The notes under the pieces are model-generated. The model ran no database searches. It was not told the DNA's origin and saw only the letters and a program-made list of their open reading frames with translations. From Trichostrongylus colubriformis (Eukaryota > Nematoda > Chromadorea > Rhabditida > Trichostrongylidae): DNA of 64,000 bases. The stretch is from positions 13,675,475-13,739,474 of the forward strand of contig OZ022261.1 in the NCBI GenBank assembly GCA_963978905.1. The letters run 5' to 3'. Within the stretch, counting starts at the first letter, position 1. Each line of letters begins with the position of its first letter. The position numbers and the translations under genes were made by a program. Shown here piece after piece: positions 21,466 to 33,731 of this stretch.

Positions 21466-22161
21466 ACAGGTGGTGCCAAAAAGTAGTTTTTCTCATCCAC
21501 TTTCAACCCTACTTCAGTCGAACTTCAACAAATTCGATAAAATTTTTCCATTCTAATTCAAGAATACCAAAACAGAATCGGGAGATTATTCTAAGTGAAC
21601 ATGATGTGTCACCTCAACACGGCGAAAGCCGGGATTTCGTCGCCCTCGTTCACAACCTTGTGAAGGTCCGTTCACTCCGACTACCTAAGGGGATTCATAT
21701 TGGGTAATGCCCTTGAGTATTCCGTTTTTTCCAGGCACCCAACATCCTTCGTTTCCAAAAACTAAAAACGTGCCAGTATCATTGAAAGCCCTCCGGAGGG
21801 GGTTTGAAGTATGAAAAATGACACTTCGGATTATAGCAGCGTTGTTCGAGCAGCAAGGGCTCTACGACTCATATGAACCAAAGGGCCAATCCTTACGAAG
21901 CTTCCCCCAAAAGACCTACCACGAAGTCTGGCCCCACTGTTTCAAGAGGACCTTGATACCACAGGTGCTCTGAAGCCCGGCCGCGCCGGCTGAAGGCTCC
22001 GTATTTTGATGAAGGTGAATGTAGTGAATTTCAGCTTCCACCTGCTTCAACAGACATTTCGGAATATTTTGCCCCAATACTTTTTTCTCTTTCGCTTCCC
22101 TATGTTTTGAATACTTGACGTATGTGAGACGTGAGCAAAATTACTTTTCTTGGCACCCCCT
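21466..22161. mobile_element. TA-flanked foldback element (GGGGGTGCCAAAAAG family), copy 1
   Basis: The left end acaggtggtgccaaaaagta and right end cttttcttggcacccccta are terminal inverted repeats next to TA. The interior words ccttcgtttccaaaaacta and cggattatagcagcgttgtt, and tatgttttga near the right end, recur in the copies at 37550 and 39583. It is about 700 bases. By target site and length it is a non-autonomous Tc1/mariner-like element. Confidence 0.8.
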
Positions 22162-22164
22162 ATA

Positions 22165-24009
22165 GTAGTGTACAGTTAATGAAATGAACACAAAGTGCTA
22201 TTGCAGTTGATTTGTGGTCATCACAAACTACAAATCATAATCAGACTGAGGACTGCAACACATCATGCGCATCAGCCTTTTTTTTCAAAATGAGGTATCT
22301 GTTTCTCGTTAGATCGTTTCATTCAGATCCTGCCGCAGATTACACTGTAAAAATACTTGAACAATGACCAATAATATGCCATAAAAAGTGAACAGCTTTC
22401 GAATAAGGCTCTTATCGCATTGCAGATACGTGTGCTGTCGAAATCAGAATTGCTGACAAGCAGAACGCACAGCTTAACGGATCATGGTCTTGCAAAAAAT
22501 AAGGTACATTGGCTGATGAACAGCGAGGTAACTGCAGAAGAACGGGAAACAGGTATCGGGACAATAGTGAGTTTTCGTTTTTTGACAGTTCCATTATATT
22601 TTAGTGCCATGGCGCCATTACTCATTAGGCAGTAAGGCATTATTCAGGGCTGACGTTCTCATCGTCTCTTTTGGACTCGCCAGCTCACGTATACGAGTGA
22701 GCTATACATCAATACGCGCCTTATGTCTTTCTCCTATTCGACTGTTCACCTAACCAGTACCTAATTCGTCCTCTTTTCCTATTCGTGAACTAGGCGAGCT
22801 CAACTTTATCGATGCGTATTCAATCCTCTTTCTGCTCGCCTATTTACCTTTTCGCTTAAAGCCCTCAAGCTCCTAACAGTGCCAAACACTAGTTTTTTTT
22901 TGTGAGAGCAGTGCCGTATATGACACACCCACGGCTTTTGTATGTTCACAGGCGTATGGAAGTGTAGCGTATAGCGTTGTCCTGGATTCTCAACTCACGG
23001 TCTCACTCTGCTCGTTGAATGGCGTAGTTTTCATAATGCAAGGGGGGAGGGGGGTCGAAGACGAAAAATCAGTGTAAAAGCAGATTTTTTGGTGAATTTC
23101 ATCAAAGATTTCGGGGTTTTTTTCCCGCAACGCTTTTACTTATCTGGGAAGAGAGTCTTGTATCGCAGTCATCCCTAGTAGAATGATTCCAACGCAGCCG
23201 AATTCTTCACTGATGCTTTACGGTGCAAGTAAGCATATGTTCTCATAAGAATAGAACTGAGTGAAAAAGGAATAGAAAGCAAGGCTAGAAAGTAGGGGTA
23301 CGTGGGGTTTAAGGAGATGAACGGACAGAGTGGGAAAGAGAACAGAATAAGTGTGGTCTGTGATGTGGTGTTGTGAAGTGTAGACACAGTCGCCTCTAAC
23401 AAATAGGTGTAGAACGGACGAAAAACTGAAAAAAAAGAAGGACGAAAAAAGGAACTAAATTATTTGTTGGTGCGTAATCGATTATCTGTGCGAGTAAGTC
23501 AGTGTCGGTAAATGGGCTTCATTTTGTGGGAGGAAACGAAAAGTGGTCATTGAGGTCTTATCTATTCGCTGAAACGACAGATGTTCCAGGAACGCTTCAC
23601 GTGATACCAGTTTGCGCCGCCATTTTTGTGATCTCTAAAAACACACTAGTGGCAAAACTCTATGAATCCCACCAATATTGGACTATATAAACACATTAAT
23701 CGAGGCCGTTTAGACAACGCCTCACATCCGACCAGCTTAATAATAGTAGGCAAACATGTTGTGAAAAGCTGCCAAGAAAAAATCCACACTATAACACTGC
23801 TCATATCGGTCACGGTGCTTTTTAAGCACACCTATGTACTCCAAGAGAGCTCATTTCCGTAAAATCCGTTCATCTGAGTAGAGTATTTCCATTGAATGCG
23901 CAGTTCGCCACTTCTAACATAGCTTTTTTTGGAGTCCGTTTTCGATTTTGTGTATTTCTGCTATTCTGCCTCGAATCGGTTTTATGCCCTAATTTTTTGA
24001 CATGACTGG
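22165..24009. other. Unassigned intergenic sequence
   Basis: No gene was recognised in 1.8 kb. Short frames lack motifs or splice partners. Confidence 0.35.
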
Positions 24010-24017
24010 GGGCTAGC

Positions 24018-24416
24018 CAGGGCACTTTGGGAGTCGAGGATTCCTCGACAGGGGGGTCGCACTTGACCGGCCAAGAGGGGGGGGGGGTCGCATCTGTAGC
24101 TAAGCGATAATGTAGCCACAACGTATCACACATATTGATTAAAATGGGTTTTTTGTTGAATGACTTCGTTTTTCTGACTATCGGCTGGTTTCGATGACCA
24201 GACATGAAGAATGAAAAAATAAAAAATTTGGAAAGATCTGTTTGCAGTGGGCAACCAGTGCAAACACACAAAAACAGCTATGAGACACCTAGCAAAGAGA
24301 CTATAGAACCTTACGGAGCTGTAGATTATAAAAGGGGGGGGGGTCGCATTTGAGGACCCGAAGGGGGAGGGGTCGCATTGAAGCCGCCATTTTCCTCGAC
24401 ACCTAGGAGTGCCCTG
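24018..24416. mobile_element. hAT-like non-autonomous element with 8-base duplication
   Basis: The termini CAGGGCACT and AGTGCCCTG are inverted, followed inward by gagtcgagga and the mirror tcctcgacacc. The flanking 8-mers gggctagc (24010-24017) and gggccagc (24417-24424) differ by one base, as expected of an old hAT target duplication. The interior has several runs of G next to gtcgca (24050-24080, 24335-24380). There is no transposase. Confidence 0.8.
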
Positions 24417-24913
24417 GGGCCAGCGAGCTATACTGGTAGATGAGACACTGCATCTGCAGCAACATTGTACTCCGCCTCCGACGTCACTCACGCCTGCTAA
24501 ACTGTCACTGGGTTTCAATGAAAGGGCAAGGGTCGGCTTTGGAGCAATGTCGAGAAAAAATCTCTGCACAGATACATGTACAGCTATAAGATCCAAGATG
24601 ATAACGATCATGACAATCGATTTCAGAACGAAACGTTTTAGCGGCTTTGTTCACTGTCACTTCTGCAATGTATCACCACCCTCAACGATCACATCAAATA
24701 ATGGTTAGCAACACCCAACTACTGAAAGTAATCATCTAGTCATCGCCCATGACAATGACAACCCCGTGTGGCCGAGATATTGCTCGAGCTCAAGTGCTAG
24801 ACAAAATGTCGGCCGTCAGGAAGACACTAAAAATATTTCATCGGGTCTTGTCAAAGTATGGAATCAACTTGGTATCAGAGTGCTTCCTAGACTTCAGGGA
24901 TGGGTGCTACTCT

Positions 24914-26024
24914 AACAAGGGAAGGGTTCAAAATTCCCATGGAAATTCGAATTCAAACCCAGATCAATAGATAGAGCTCTAAATACTGATTGTAACTGTG
25001 AAAACCAAAATTGCCAAATGGCATCCTGAAGCGAGTTACGAGGGGTCAAAGTTTGCCTGACACCTCATTGGCGAGGCATTTTGAAATCAGACGGTTTGTC
25101 AAAATGACCATTTGTAATGAGACACATACCACTGTACGCGCTTTCGAATGCTGATCTCAAATCTGTATTCAGAATCTGTCAAACAATTACCTGAATGACG
25201 TCACGAAGATTTTTTTGAAAATAATAAAACCATTTTATGCTATGTTTGGGAGCCCATAGCGCGCGAGCCATACGTTTTCACGCAAAACCAGTGTGAATTT
25301 CGTGTTTAGAGGATCAAGTTACCTCACGGTACAAGTTTCCAGCCAATTTGAGAATTCGACCAAATTTCGGAAAAATTGATGGGCTGGCAACACATTCAAC
25401 AAAGGAGAAGGCATTGACCCTTGCCGAGCAAATGCCCTTGTTACGTGATGGGCTGTTACGTGATGCATAGTGTGATGGGCAAGTGTGGTAGGTATGTTTA
25501 GGTCAACGTGTCCAGCTTGCAGGATTTTTTGTGGAAGGAGTTTCAAAAACTCCCACTTAACCCCTGGCCATCCCTAATTTCCCGAAGTTGGGCCAAAAAC
25601 TGGATCCCGCTGGAAATTTGCACAGAGGGGTAATTCGACCCCCTACGCACGAATATCAGACGAGGAAACGTTCAGGAATGAAAGAAAAGCACTTACTGAC
25701 GATGAAACACGAAATGCAAAAGAGTGCGCCTCGACGGGGAGCAAACCCACAGCCTCGCGCCTACAGAACCGGGACACTACCATTGAGCCCGGAGACCAAC
25801 TCGTTCTGAGCTAGTAATGTGTTCTGCGCTAGTCATGCTGATGACGAAGCGCCTCGCCATTGTGGCATCACAAGCAAACTTTGACCCCTCCTAATTCGCT
25901 TCAGAATGGCATTTAGCAATTTTGGTTTGCACAGTTATAATCAGTATTCGGAGCTCTATCGATTGATCTGGGTCTCAACTCAAAGTCCCATGGAAAGTTG
26001 AAACCTCTACCCTGTAAGGGTTGA
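24914..26024. mobile_element. ACAAGGGAAGG-superfamily element, copy with about 170-base inverted ends
   Basis: The left end starts acaagggaagggttcaaaat. The right end is the mirror (cctctaccctgtaagggtt region). The inverted arms include gcgaggcatt, aaaccaaaattgcc and agatcaatagatagagctct. The core is the same as the element at 50690-52209, in opposite orientation: cccatagcgcgcgagccata, gggctggcaacacattcaac and a tRNA-like stretch near 25728-25805. No protein domain is seen. The frames recurring in both copies reflect shared sequence. Confidence 0.75.
25728..25805 (-). repeat. tRNA-like segment within the superfamily element
   Basis: On the minus strand it reads ctccgggctcaatggtagtg, resembling a tRNA A box, and about 40 bases on gtgggtttgctccccgtcga, resembling a degenerate B box. 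The same segment lies at 51325-51400 and, more diverged, at 46160-46230. It could be a pol III promoter remnant. The resemblance to a tRNA is partial. Confidence 0.4.
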
Positions 26025-26633
26025 TGCTCTTCTGCTGTTTAACAACGTTCAAAGTATCAACATCTTATCTTTCCTGTTGCTCTTGTTCGAAGAAACCTCG
26101 TGCATGCTACCCATTTTTTTGAGTGGTAGCCGCCCTTTTAAGGGGTTAAGGTGACAATAAGTCTACATCTGATTTTTTCGTTGAGACCATTCATAGTATT
26201 GTCTTTAAGAATACATAGTGGCTGTTGCCTTCCGTCATTCTTGTAATTCTTACGAAGAACTTATCAAACATGGTGTGATAGCAGTTTCGATAGGTGAAGG
26301 TTCTATGGCCATCGACCTTAGACGTTCCAGGATGGCCGATACCCATCATCGAGCTGGTCAGCAGAACAGTGATGTCAGCCACGTAGTAAAAGAGGTTTGC
26401 TATCCATTGCGATAAGAGGAGATGGAAAAAATTCTGGAGGTAAAGGTAACGCCAGAAGGTGAAACTGATAATATCCCTGAATATTGGGTGATGAGATCAC
26501 ATAGAATCTTGTAAAATGCCTGCATGTGGGTCGTGATCTATCCGACTTAAAGGGTTAAGGAATAATTTTTTTTCCGAACTTATTTTTTCATAAAACTTAA
26601 CGTGGATTGTGCACTCAAAGATGCTGGGTGTGT

Positions 26634-26885
26634 TTCAGGTTTTCCGGTGATTAGTGTTGGGTCAGGTCAACCCATGAGTGGATTCACTTCACGAAAGGAT
26701 TGATTCGCTAACGATTCAACTTCTTGGCTACGTACCTGGTCTACTTATGTCAGGGGTGTATTGCAAGTGTTCCGGTGATTAATGTAGGGTCAGGTCGTCC
26801 ATGAGTGGGTTTTCTTCACGGGACGATTGATTTACTACTGATTTCAAGATCTTGGTTACGTAGCTGATCTGCTTGTTTCAAAGAT
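26634..26885. repeat. Tandem duplication, period about 127 bases
   Basis: Two units carry ttttccggtgattagtgttg / gttccggtgattaatgtagg, then gtcaggtc, ccatgagtgg, ttcttcacg and a lawful series of matches to the end. They are diverged by small indels. Parts recur at 63240-63280 (tgcaagtgttccgattggtg). Confidence 0.65.
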
Positions 26886-26957
26886 AAGGGTCGAAGAATA
26901 AAGGCAGATTTTTCTTGAGTTAAACATGTAACAAACTTGGATATTTTTCTTATTTAA

Positions 26958-27219
26958 AGGCACATTCCAGGACTATTGAGATATCACATTTCCTGCCGTG
27001 GATGGATGGTTCGACCCAAGCCACGTGGGCTGTACCTTTACCGAGGCGTGAATGTCAGTTCCTGGAGCGGACAGAGCTAAGGAATCTAGCACAACAGCTC
27101 GGCCCCGCCCACCCCAGCCGGGGGTGTACTGCAAGTGTTCGACCCACGCCCACGTGGCTTGGGTCGAACTATCCATCCACGGTTGGAGATATGATATCCT
27201 GATAATCCTGGATGTGCCT
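26958..27219. mobile_element. TTAA-type palindromic MITE, family D, 262 bases
   Basis: It follows TTAA (26954-26957) and starts AGGCACATTCCAGGACTATT. The right end is the mirror (aatcctggatgtgcct). Arms of about 90 bases share gatggatggttcgacccaag and ccacgtgggc. The ends share AGGCACA with family A, but the interior differs. Frames across it are artefacts. Confidence 0.8.
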
Positions 27220-27259
27220 CAAATGAGTAAGGTAGGACATCCTGTATTAAATACAATCC

Positions 27260-28135
27260 CTAACTGAAATCAGATACTATGATGAAGGGGAAACCAGTTA
27301 CTTCAGCAAACCGTACTACGAATTTCACTCTCACGAGAATCTTAATATCGTCGTCCCTGTAGAGAATTACCCTCCACAACAATGGTGACCTGTCCTTCCA
27401 AAACGCTGGCCGAACACTTGCACGCCACCCCTTATGTCAGAGATAAAGGACGAAGAGTAAAGACAGATATTTTAAGTTAGATATGTAATAAAGTTGGATA
27501 TTTGTTACCAAAAGGAATCGTCCACGGAAAATGACTTTTTCTGTTACACATATACTTATGTTGTATTTGCCTAATGTGGGGTGCATGCAAAGTTTCACGC
27601 GAAAATGTGAATCCGGCTGAGGTACGGCACCGCAAAGTCTCGGCCGAGTGGGCGGGGCCTCCAGGCAAGTGCCTACCCTGTCGTTGGCCGCGGTCGGAGG
27701 CGTCCGGGTGGGCCCCGCCCACCCGGACGAGAATTATGGGAAGTGTATCTTGACCAAATTCTCACTATTTCACGCGATACATTGCATGCAGCCCTTATTA
27801 GGCGAATGCAACATAAATATATGAATAACAAAGAAACTCATTTTTCCGCGGACGATTCCTTTGAATAAACTCTTGAATTTTTTAAATAAATTTTTTTTCA
27901 AAATTTCCGTGGGCGATTCCTTCAATTGATTAACCATTAAATGCAATTTCTAGTTGAAAGCAGATACGATCTATGACGAGTTTGGAAGCTAAATACTGTA
28001 ACAGTCCATAATAAACTGTTTTAATTTCACAAGGACGTTAATTTCGTCGTTTCTATAGTGAATTACCCCCCACTCAACACTGGTGACCTGATCTCCTGGA
28101 ACACTAGTCGGAACACTTGCACGCCACCCAGCCAG
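27260..28135. repeat. Repeat cluster around a family C MITE
   Basis: Two diverged copies of a block run from ...cagatac...cgtcg...gaattacccyccac to gaacacttgcacgccaccc, at about 27270-27435 and 27955-28130. A further block (ataaaggacgaagagtaaag ... acttggatatt) occurs at 26885-26945 and 27434-27500. They bracket the MITE at 27513-27860. Confidence 0.6.
27513..27860. mobile_element. Palindromic MITE, family C, copy 2
   Basis: It starts aggaatcgtccacggaaaat and ends gcggacgattcct, with inverted arms through tgtatttgcctaatgtgggg and a GC-rich centre holding gtgggcggggcc and ggccccgcccac. The same family lies at 5034-5456. There is no coding capacity. Confidence 0.8.
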
Positions 28136-28139
28136 TCAC

Positions 28140-31046
28140 CTTACACAAGAACAGTAGCATGCGAGGCTACCGACTGATGCAGGCTTCTGAAACTCTCACA
28201 ACGGAGACGCACGGCTCGGAATACAAACTTGAGAAAGCGGCAGCACCTCTGAACAATCCACAAATGTTGAGCTCCGGTGGTCATGCGCCAAGTATGTTTT
28301 CCGCTGGCCAAATGCTCCTCGATCTCGTTATGAACAGGATCAATGTCTGTTTTGTTAGTGTGACGTTTCGAATTTCACGACAGCCGTAGACGTTGTAAAC
28401 TTGTTTGGAGGTCCGTATAGCCGGTGTAAGCACTAGATCAGACGTCGTCACCGTCTTGTTCTACAACTGCACCTCCCTCCTCTTCACTGCGTCAGTCTCA
28501 TATTTCATTGCCTAGGAAATTCTTTTTGTAATTACTAATGACCTCGCTGGCTAGAACAGGTCGTGCTGTTGTAATACTTGAACTCCCCCGAGGGCATGCT
28601 AACTAGTCTTTGAACTGGCATAACAACTTGCGATTTACGACATAGAGCCTGAGTGGCATTTCATGATAGAATCCACAGCAATTGCAGTACTTTCTTCCAC
28701 CCCACAGGCGTGAATCGGCTTTATTTGCAGGTTTACCCATGAACTCCTTGGACGCTGATAATGCCGGTGGATCGCGCTGAGCCTGAATGTCGAGAAAAAT
28801 TTGCCAGATTGAGAGTCATCGGTTTGATAAGAAACGCGCTTTGTCGTGAAACCTATGCGCGTTTCACAATGTATAACTTTTTGTATTTTTACTGTTCACG
28901 AATTCGGATTTCCTTCGTCTAAACGTAAACTCCCCGCCACAGCCTACATGGTGCAAATGCGCGCCGTATTCAGAACATTAAATATTTAATGGGAACAGAC
29001 GTGCAATTCCATTTCTGATATCCGTAGAATTATGCGAAATAATATGTGATCTACTGGAACAGGTATCAGTGCCTTGGAAACAGATGGTACGCTATTTGGG
29101 TTGCGCTAAATGTTCTAAGAGCGCTCGCAGTAATAATGTATTGAGCTTTCCAAATGCTGAGGTGCTCAGCAGTGCTGCAGTGCAGAAAGCAACGTAAAAG
29201 AGTTGGATATAAGCCATAAATTGATCTCTTTCACCATCCGCAGTTTTTGTTGCAGACACGTCATCTCAGTGACATGCCTATCGATCGAAACCAAGTGAAT
29301 CTGTGGTGCGTGACCGTATAGGCAGCAACCGATACGTACTCATCAGACATAAAGCCTTGTTACTTTGCTCCATGCGCGCCTCTGCTCTCAACCAGTGCCC
29401 ACACCGCCTGCAGGGACCTCAGGCGTTCCCTTACAGAGCAAATCTTTCCACTTCACGATTACCCATATTGCCGTACGCACTGAGTTCCATGGAAAAAAGG
29501 GAGGTTCTATGGCATGAAGTTTCTCTTCCGCTGATCGACAAGCGAAAGTGGAACAAACGGTTAGAGCTCATCCAACCACATTCAATTCCATGCACTTGTA
29601 TTTGCTTGTGACATGCATAAGAAATCGAAGCTAATTAATATAACTCGACCCATGAAGGCTAATCTTTATCAATTTCCAAAATCTCCTCCACTTTTCGTCA
29701 TCTAGCTGCTCATCAATTCCGACCACTGAAAGAACGGCAATCCTTGCCAAAGTGATAGGAGTTTCCCAAAGAAAAAATGTGTTTATTTGAGCTGAGATTG
29801 ACGCCTAATTAATGAGAATGACGATAGTGTAAAGCTCCACGCGTGAAGGTAGGATAATCAGCTCGCGACATTTCATATATCATTACACTGGATAATTTGC
29901 CAAATTTCCGTTCTTCCTGGTTTTCCATATTTCGAGCTCGGTTCTTATACGAACAGGGCACATCCTTTCGTATCATTTTGTGATCATCCATTATTGTGTG
30001 CATTTCCGGATGTCCACAAGGTCATTTCTTCCTTCTTCATATAAACCTGCCACTACGAACTAATTGTTGTATAGGGATGTAAAAAATCAAAGAGTCGCAT
30101 TTGGTTTATCTCGTGAATGGAATTCGGAAGATGGATAAATTTCTCGTGGGTACCCTGAAGCTCGCTTTTCGCGTCTGTGGCTCGGGAAGCATCTTCCCGA
30201 GGTAAATTTTTGTGACAGTGGATCATGCCATAATTTCTGAACCAATTCACTTATGCTAGCGAAAGTTCCATCTTTACAATTCTGATCAGCTGGCCATTTC
30301 TCCTGCTACTTGCTTCATGTGGCCATTTTGCCTCGCGACTAATCTTCATTTTCACGTGCTCCACATGGAATCCTTCGTAGGCTACCTTATAGAAAAAATC
30401 AGCCAGTTTGTGGATAAGAGTCTGAAGTTTTCACAGTTACAGCATAGCGTTACACAAATGATCCAAGAATAACGTTCTGAACATCTGGAGCTGTTTATCA
30501 TCCGAGCACCCATGAAATTCGTTACCGATGTTTTCTATGCGACAATTATGAGACGGATCTCACACACCACCGGTTCTCCGGTGATCAAGCGTCTCCCATG
30601 CTGGATGTTAAGAGTGAACCAAATCCATGAGTGCAGAACTATGACATTTTGTTCCAGTATGAGCTAAAAAAAGAGGAACAGGGCAAACAGTTCCACATTC
30701 AAATTGATACCGCCATCTTATTATCATCTCATCTTCTCATCATGCCCATCTTCACATCGGCTAAACAACACTGCCACTGGCGGTGAGAAGAGCAAAGCCA
30801 CCGGCGGTGAGCAGATGGTAAATAACACGAGCGGTGAAGGAGTAGCTCTAGCGATGCTGGTTCCCTACAGCCAAAGTCCAAGCACGTGGAAAACGATGAT
30901 TATCGAATTGTTGGTGAAAGTCTCATGTAGTAGCTTCTAGATGCTAAGGCCTTGTCATGTGCGGGTTCATCGTCTATAGCTTGCGTTGTCAGACTTTTGT
31001 TAGGAAATCGGAACAGAAGGCTCCATACAGTTCTTCCATCCGCCCT
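28140..31046. other. 2.9 kb without a recognised gene
   Basis: Frames up to 102 codons exist (plus 29303-29611; minus 30003-29809) but show no domain or splice support. The tract is lower in recognisable repeats than its neighbours, so unrecognised exons could hide here. Confidence 0.35.
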
Positions 31047-31050
31047 TTAA

Positions 31051-31506
31051 AGACGCCGGCGGGGGTAATTTTGGCCTACGGTAGAACAAACGTAGTGTGG
31101 ACGAGTTTAAGTGGCCGCCACTGCACAAACTCGCCAATTTGACGCCTTGGCATGGTGCCAAGAGGAGATGTTTCTACTATAAATTTGTTATTCCCTTTTA
31201 CTTTTTCCTTTGTTCTTTCTTATATTGTTTCTAGATGTACTTACATGAATGCTATTGTAGTTGGGAATGGCCACTCCACTGCGCTGGGAGTCAGGTGCTA
31301 CAACCAATGTTGGCCCGCGGCCCGTCTCCTACAGCGGACAACTCGGTAAGGGATGCGTGGATGCAAATGGGATGCGAATACACACCGCAGCGTCACGCTT
31401 TTGAATCTGGGTGTTTTCACCGATTATCGTTTCTAACCTTCAGTGTTCGTTACAAAATGCTCATTTCTTTGCTTCTTCCTCTTGTATCGGATCCCTTCCG
31501 GTTCCT
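31051..31506 (+). mobile_element. TTAA-flanked element, family B, copy 1
   Basis: Perfect TTAA sits at both sides (31047-31050, 31507-31510). It starts agacgccggcgggggtaatt and ends cccttccggttcct. It is almost collinear with 56209-56666 over 456 bases (catggtgccaagaggagatg, gaatggccactccactgcgc, cccgtctcctacagcg). The terminal inverted repeats are short. TTAA suggests piggyBac-type mobilisation. No transposase is present. Confidence 0.8.
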
Positions 31507-31719
31507 TTAAGCTCTGGCCTCATTCCAGTGGTGTGCCACATAATAGCTGTCTAGCTCACTTGCCTGAGAAGAAATCGCTCGCCGAATAAAAAGACTTGGT
31601 GCCAGTTTTTTCCTTTAATCCTATCGCCACTGAGGTTTGCAGGCACCGAACAGGATTTCGTGCTTGGCAATATGTTGAAGGTGGTACTGGTGTTCTATGG
31701 AATGAATGAATAAGAGAAA

Positions 31720-32170
31720 TAGTGTCAGAAATTATGGGCTGTACGGAAGCGAGTGCTGGCCCATAACTAAGACATATGCAAGGCAGTGCACGCAGCTGAA
31801 CTGAGGCTGTTGAGATGGGCATGCGGATGGACGCAACTGGGCAATGTCAGGAACGAGGACTTGAAAGCGATCACGCAAATGGCTCCTGTCCAGCTGAAGT
31901 TGAAAGAGCAACGGCTGCGATTGTGTGGACGCGTGCTGAGAAGATCATAGATGCACCCCATGAGAAAAGCACTGGAGTTCGAAGCGCAAGGGAAGCGACC
32001 ACGTGGAGCCCCAAAGAAGGTCATCAACAGCGACCTCACCGAAGGTAAGGGCTCAACGGAGGATGCCTTGCATGGGAGGAAGTGGCGACGTCTACAAGTG
32101 GAGCGGCGCGGGACCAACGCTAGGAGAAAAAGAAGGGCCAAAAGTTATCGGAGGAGAAGTTTTAGAAACT
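31720..32170 (+). pseudogene. RTE-like non-LTR retrotransposon, C-terminal reverse-transcriptase remnant
   Basis: In one frame it reads GLYGSECWPITKTYARQ, the segment after the polymerase core of RTE-type elements (usual form LYGxECWP.TK...). After a frameshift it reads AELRLLRWACGWTQLGNVRN and then QLKLKEQRLRLCGRVLRRS, a stop, and EAQGKRPRGAPKKVI. These match the conserved tail with RLRWxGHVxR and GKRPRGRPK motifs. Only the 3' end remains, with at least one frameshift and one stop. It is dead on arrival, as expected of 5'-truncated copies. Confidence 0.8.
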
Positions 32171-32184
32171 ATGGGATAAGTTAA

Positions 32185-32630
32185 AGGCTCTGGGAGGGGT
32201 AGGGAGAAACAGCGAAATGGAAGAAAGTTCGTTTTTGGAAAAGTATTCGAGGTTGGAAAAGGTAATGGGTAGCAAGTCCTCGTTGAGAAGCGCGACGTTT
32301 TAGTCTTTATTCGCATCTACCGCGCATCATTGCGAACTGCTTCACATCACCTTTCCGAGTTTCTCGCTGCAGTGATGTCATTTGTTGTCTCGTAAGGTAT
32401 ATTTCGTTGATTCTGGTGATTCGAATGAAGTTAAACGGCAAACAGAAATAAACAAGTAAAACAGTGAAAGGAAGAATAAACGAAAGAGTGAAAAAAGTTG
32501 TTCACTACAAAAAATCCATTGACACTCGAGGACATTTGACGTCTTGGCAAGGCGTCACGTGTGCAGTGGCCGCTTCTAAGTGAATTACAAGCCGTTTACC
32601 GTGAAGCAAAATTGTCTCCTCCCGGTATCT
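32185..32630 (-). mobile_element. TTAA element, family B, diverged reverse copy
   Basis: Flanked by TTAA (32181-32184) and TTAG. The reversed order of family B words is present: tctttattcgcatctaccgc, tttccgag, cgtcttggcaaggcgtc and ctcccggtat at the end. It is more diverged than the 31 and 56 kb copies. It abuts the retrotransposon remnant. Confidence 0.6.
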
Positions 32631-32634
32631 TTAG

Positions 32635-33730
32635 GGTTATAGTAAGGACTCCACTGTCTCTTTCTATCTGTCCAACTTCAGTTCAGATGACCGAAGCTTG
32701 GGTTACGGTCAGCGGTAGAAAACTTATTTTTAAACTTGCATTTGCATAATTGGCTTGGATTGACACCTGAAAGCATTTGGGCATTCTGCATTTAAAAATT
32801 TATCTACTAAGACAGGGACCATGGAAGGGGATTTTGAGTCATAAACGCAAAAAAGGAATAGCGCTCTGAAGAGCCCTGTCATAGGTCATGAGGTCATTTC
32901 GGGTCATTTCGACTGTTTCACTATCCACAGTACCCAGGACTCCTTCATTTTTTATCTACACTGTTTCTCATTTACCATTTGATCGACCAGTCATGGGATG
33001 CCGTTTCCTAATGCAAGGGATTTCACTGATGTGTTGTCGGTTCTTACTTCTCCACTTCCCCATCGCAACCTCCTTAGATGTCATCCAGTTCACTCCCTCA
33101 GTTTTCAATTTTATCAGATTACTGATATCATTATTTAGAAGTGCTGGATTATGTTCTCTGTGACAACTTTAAGCTTAGTTCAATACGTCATACCAGCGGA
33201 GATGACAGCGGTGGACTGGTGCATGAGATCACTGCTGACGACAAAAGCCGCTTGAGCTCACTAGTTTTAGCCAAAAGACACTGATCAGTTGTGAAAGACA
33301 GGGTTTGCGATAATTTGACTGTCTGCAAAAGGAAAATATGTTCATTACACACAAAGCGATTTCAAGGGTTCAAATAAACGGTCCGTGGCTTGAGGTAACA
33401 TGAAAGTGTCATAATTGTCAGACTGCTGCTCCTAGTGAGAACTCATCCTCCAAATCGTCGCGTCCGCGATGGCGTGTGTTCGTTGCGTATCACTGATTCA
33501 CGCGAGTCCGATCAATGACTCATGATACAGCATACCGGTGAGCTCCGTTCAGATTCTATTGTTTCGAAAATGTACGACATATTTTCAATCAGGTTCGATA
33601 GCCCTACATAGCCCACATAATGGGAGCGACAGTCTCCTTCCACTTTTGCAGCTATTTTTTTGCAAATCTCCGCTTCCAAGGTTCGATGCTTCTTGATAAG
33701 TGAGAGGCGTTGACAGAAGATCAATGTATA
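32635..33730. other. Unassigned
   Basis: No gene was recognised. A 91-codon plus frame (32888-33163) is hydrophobic but has no splice or family support. Confidence 0.35.
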
Positions 33731-33731
33731 T

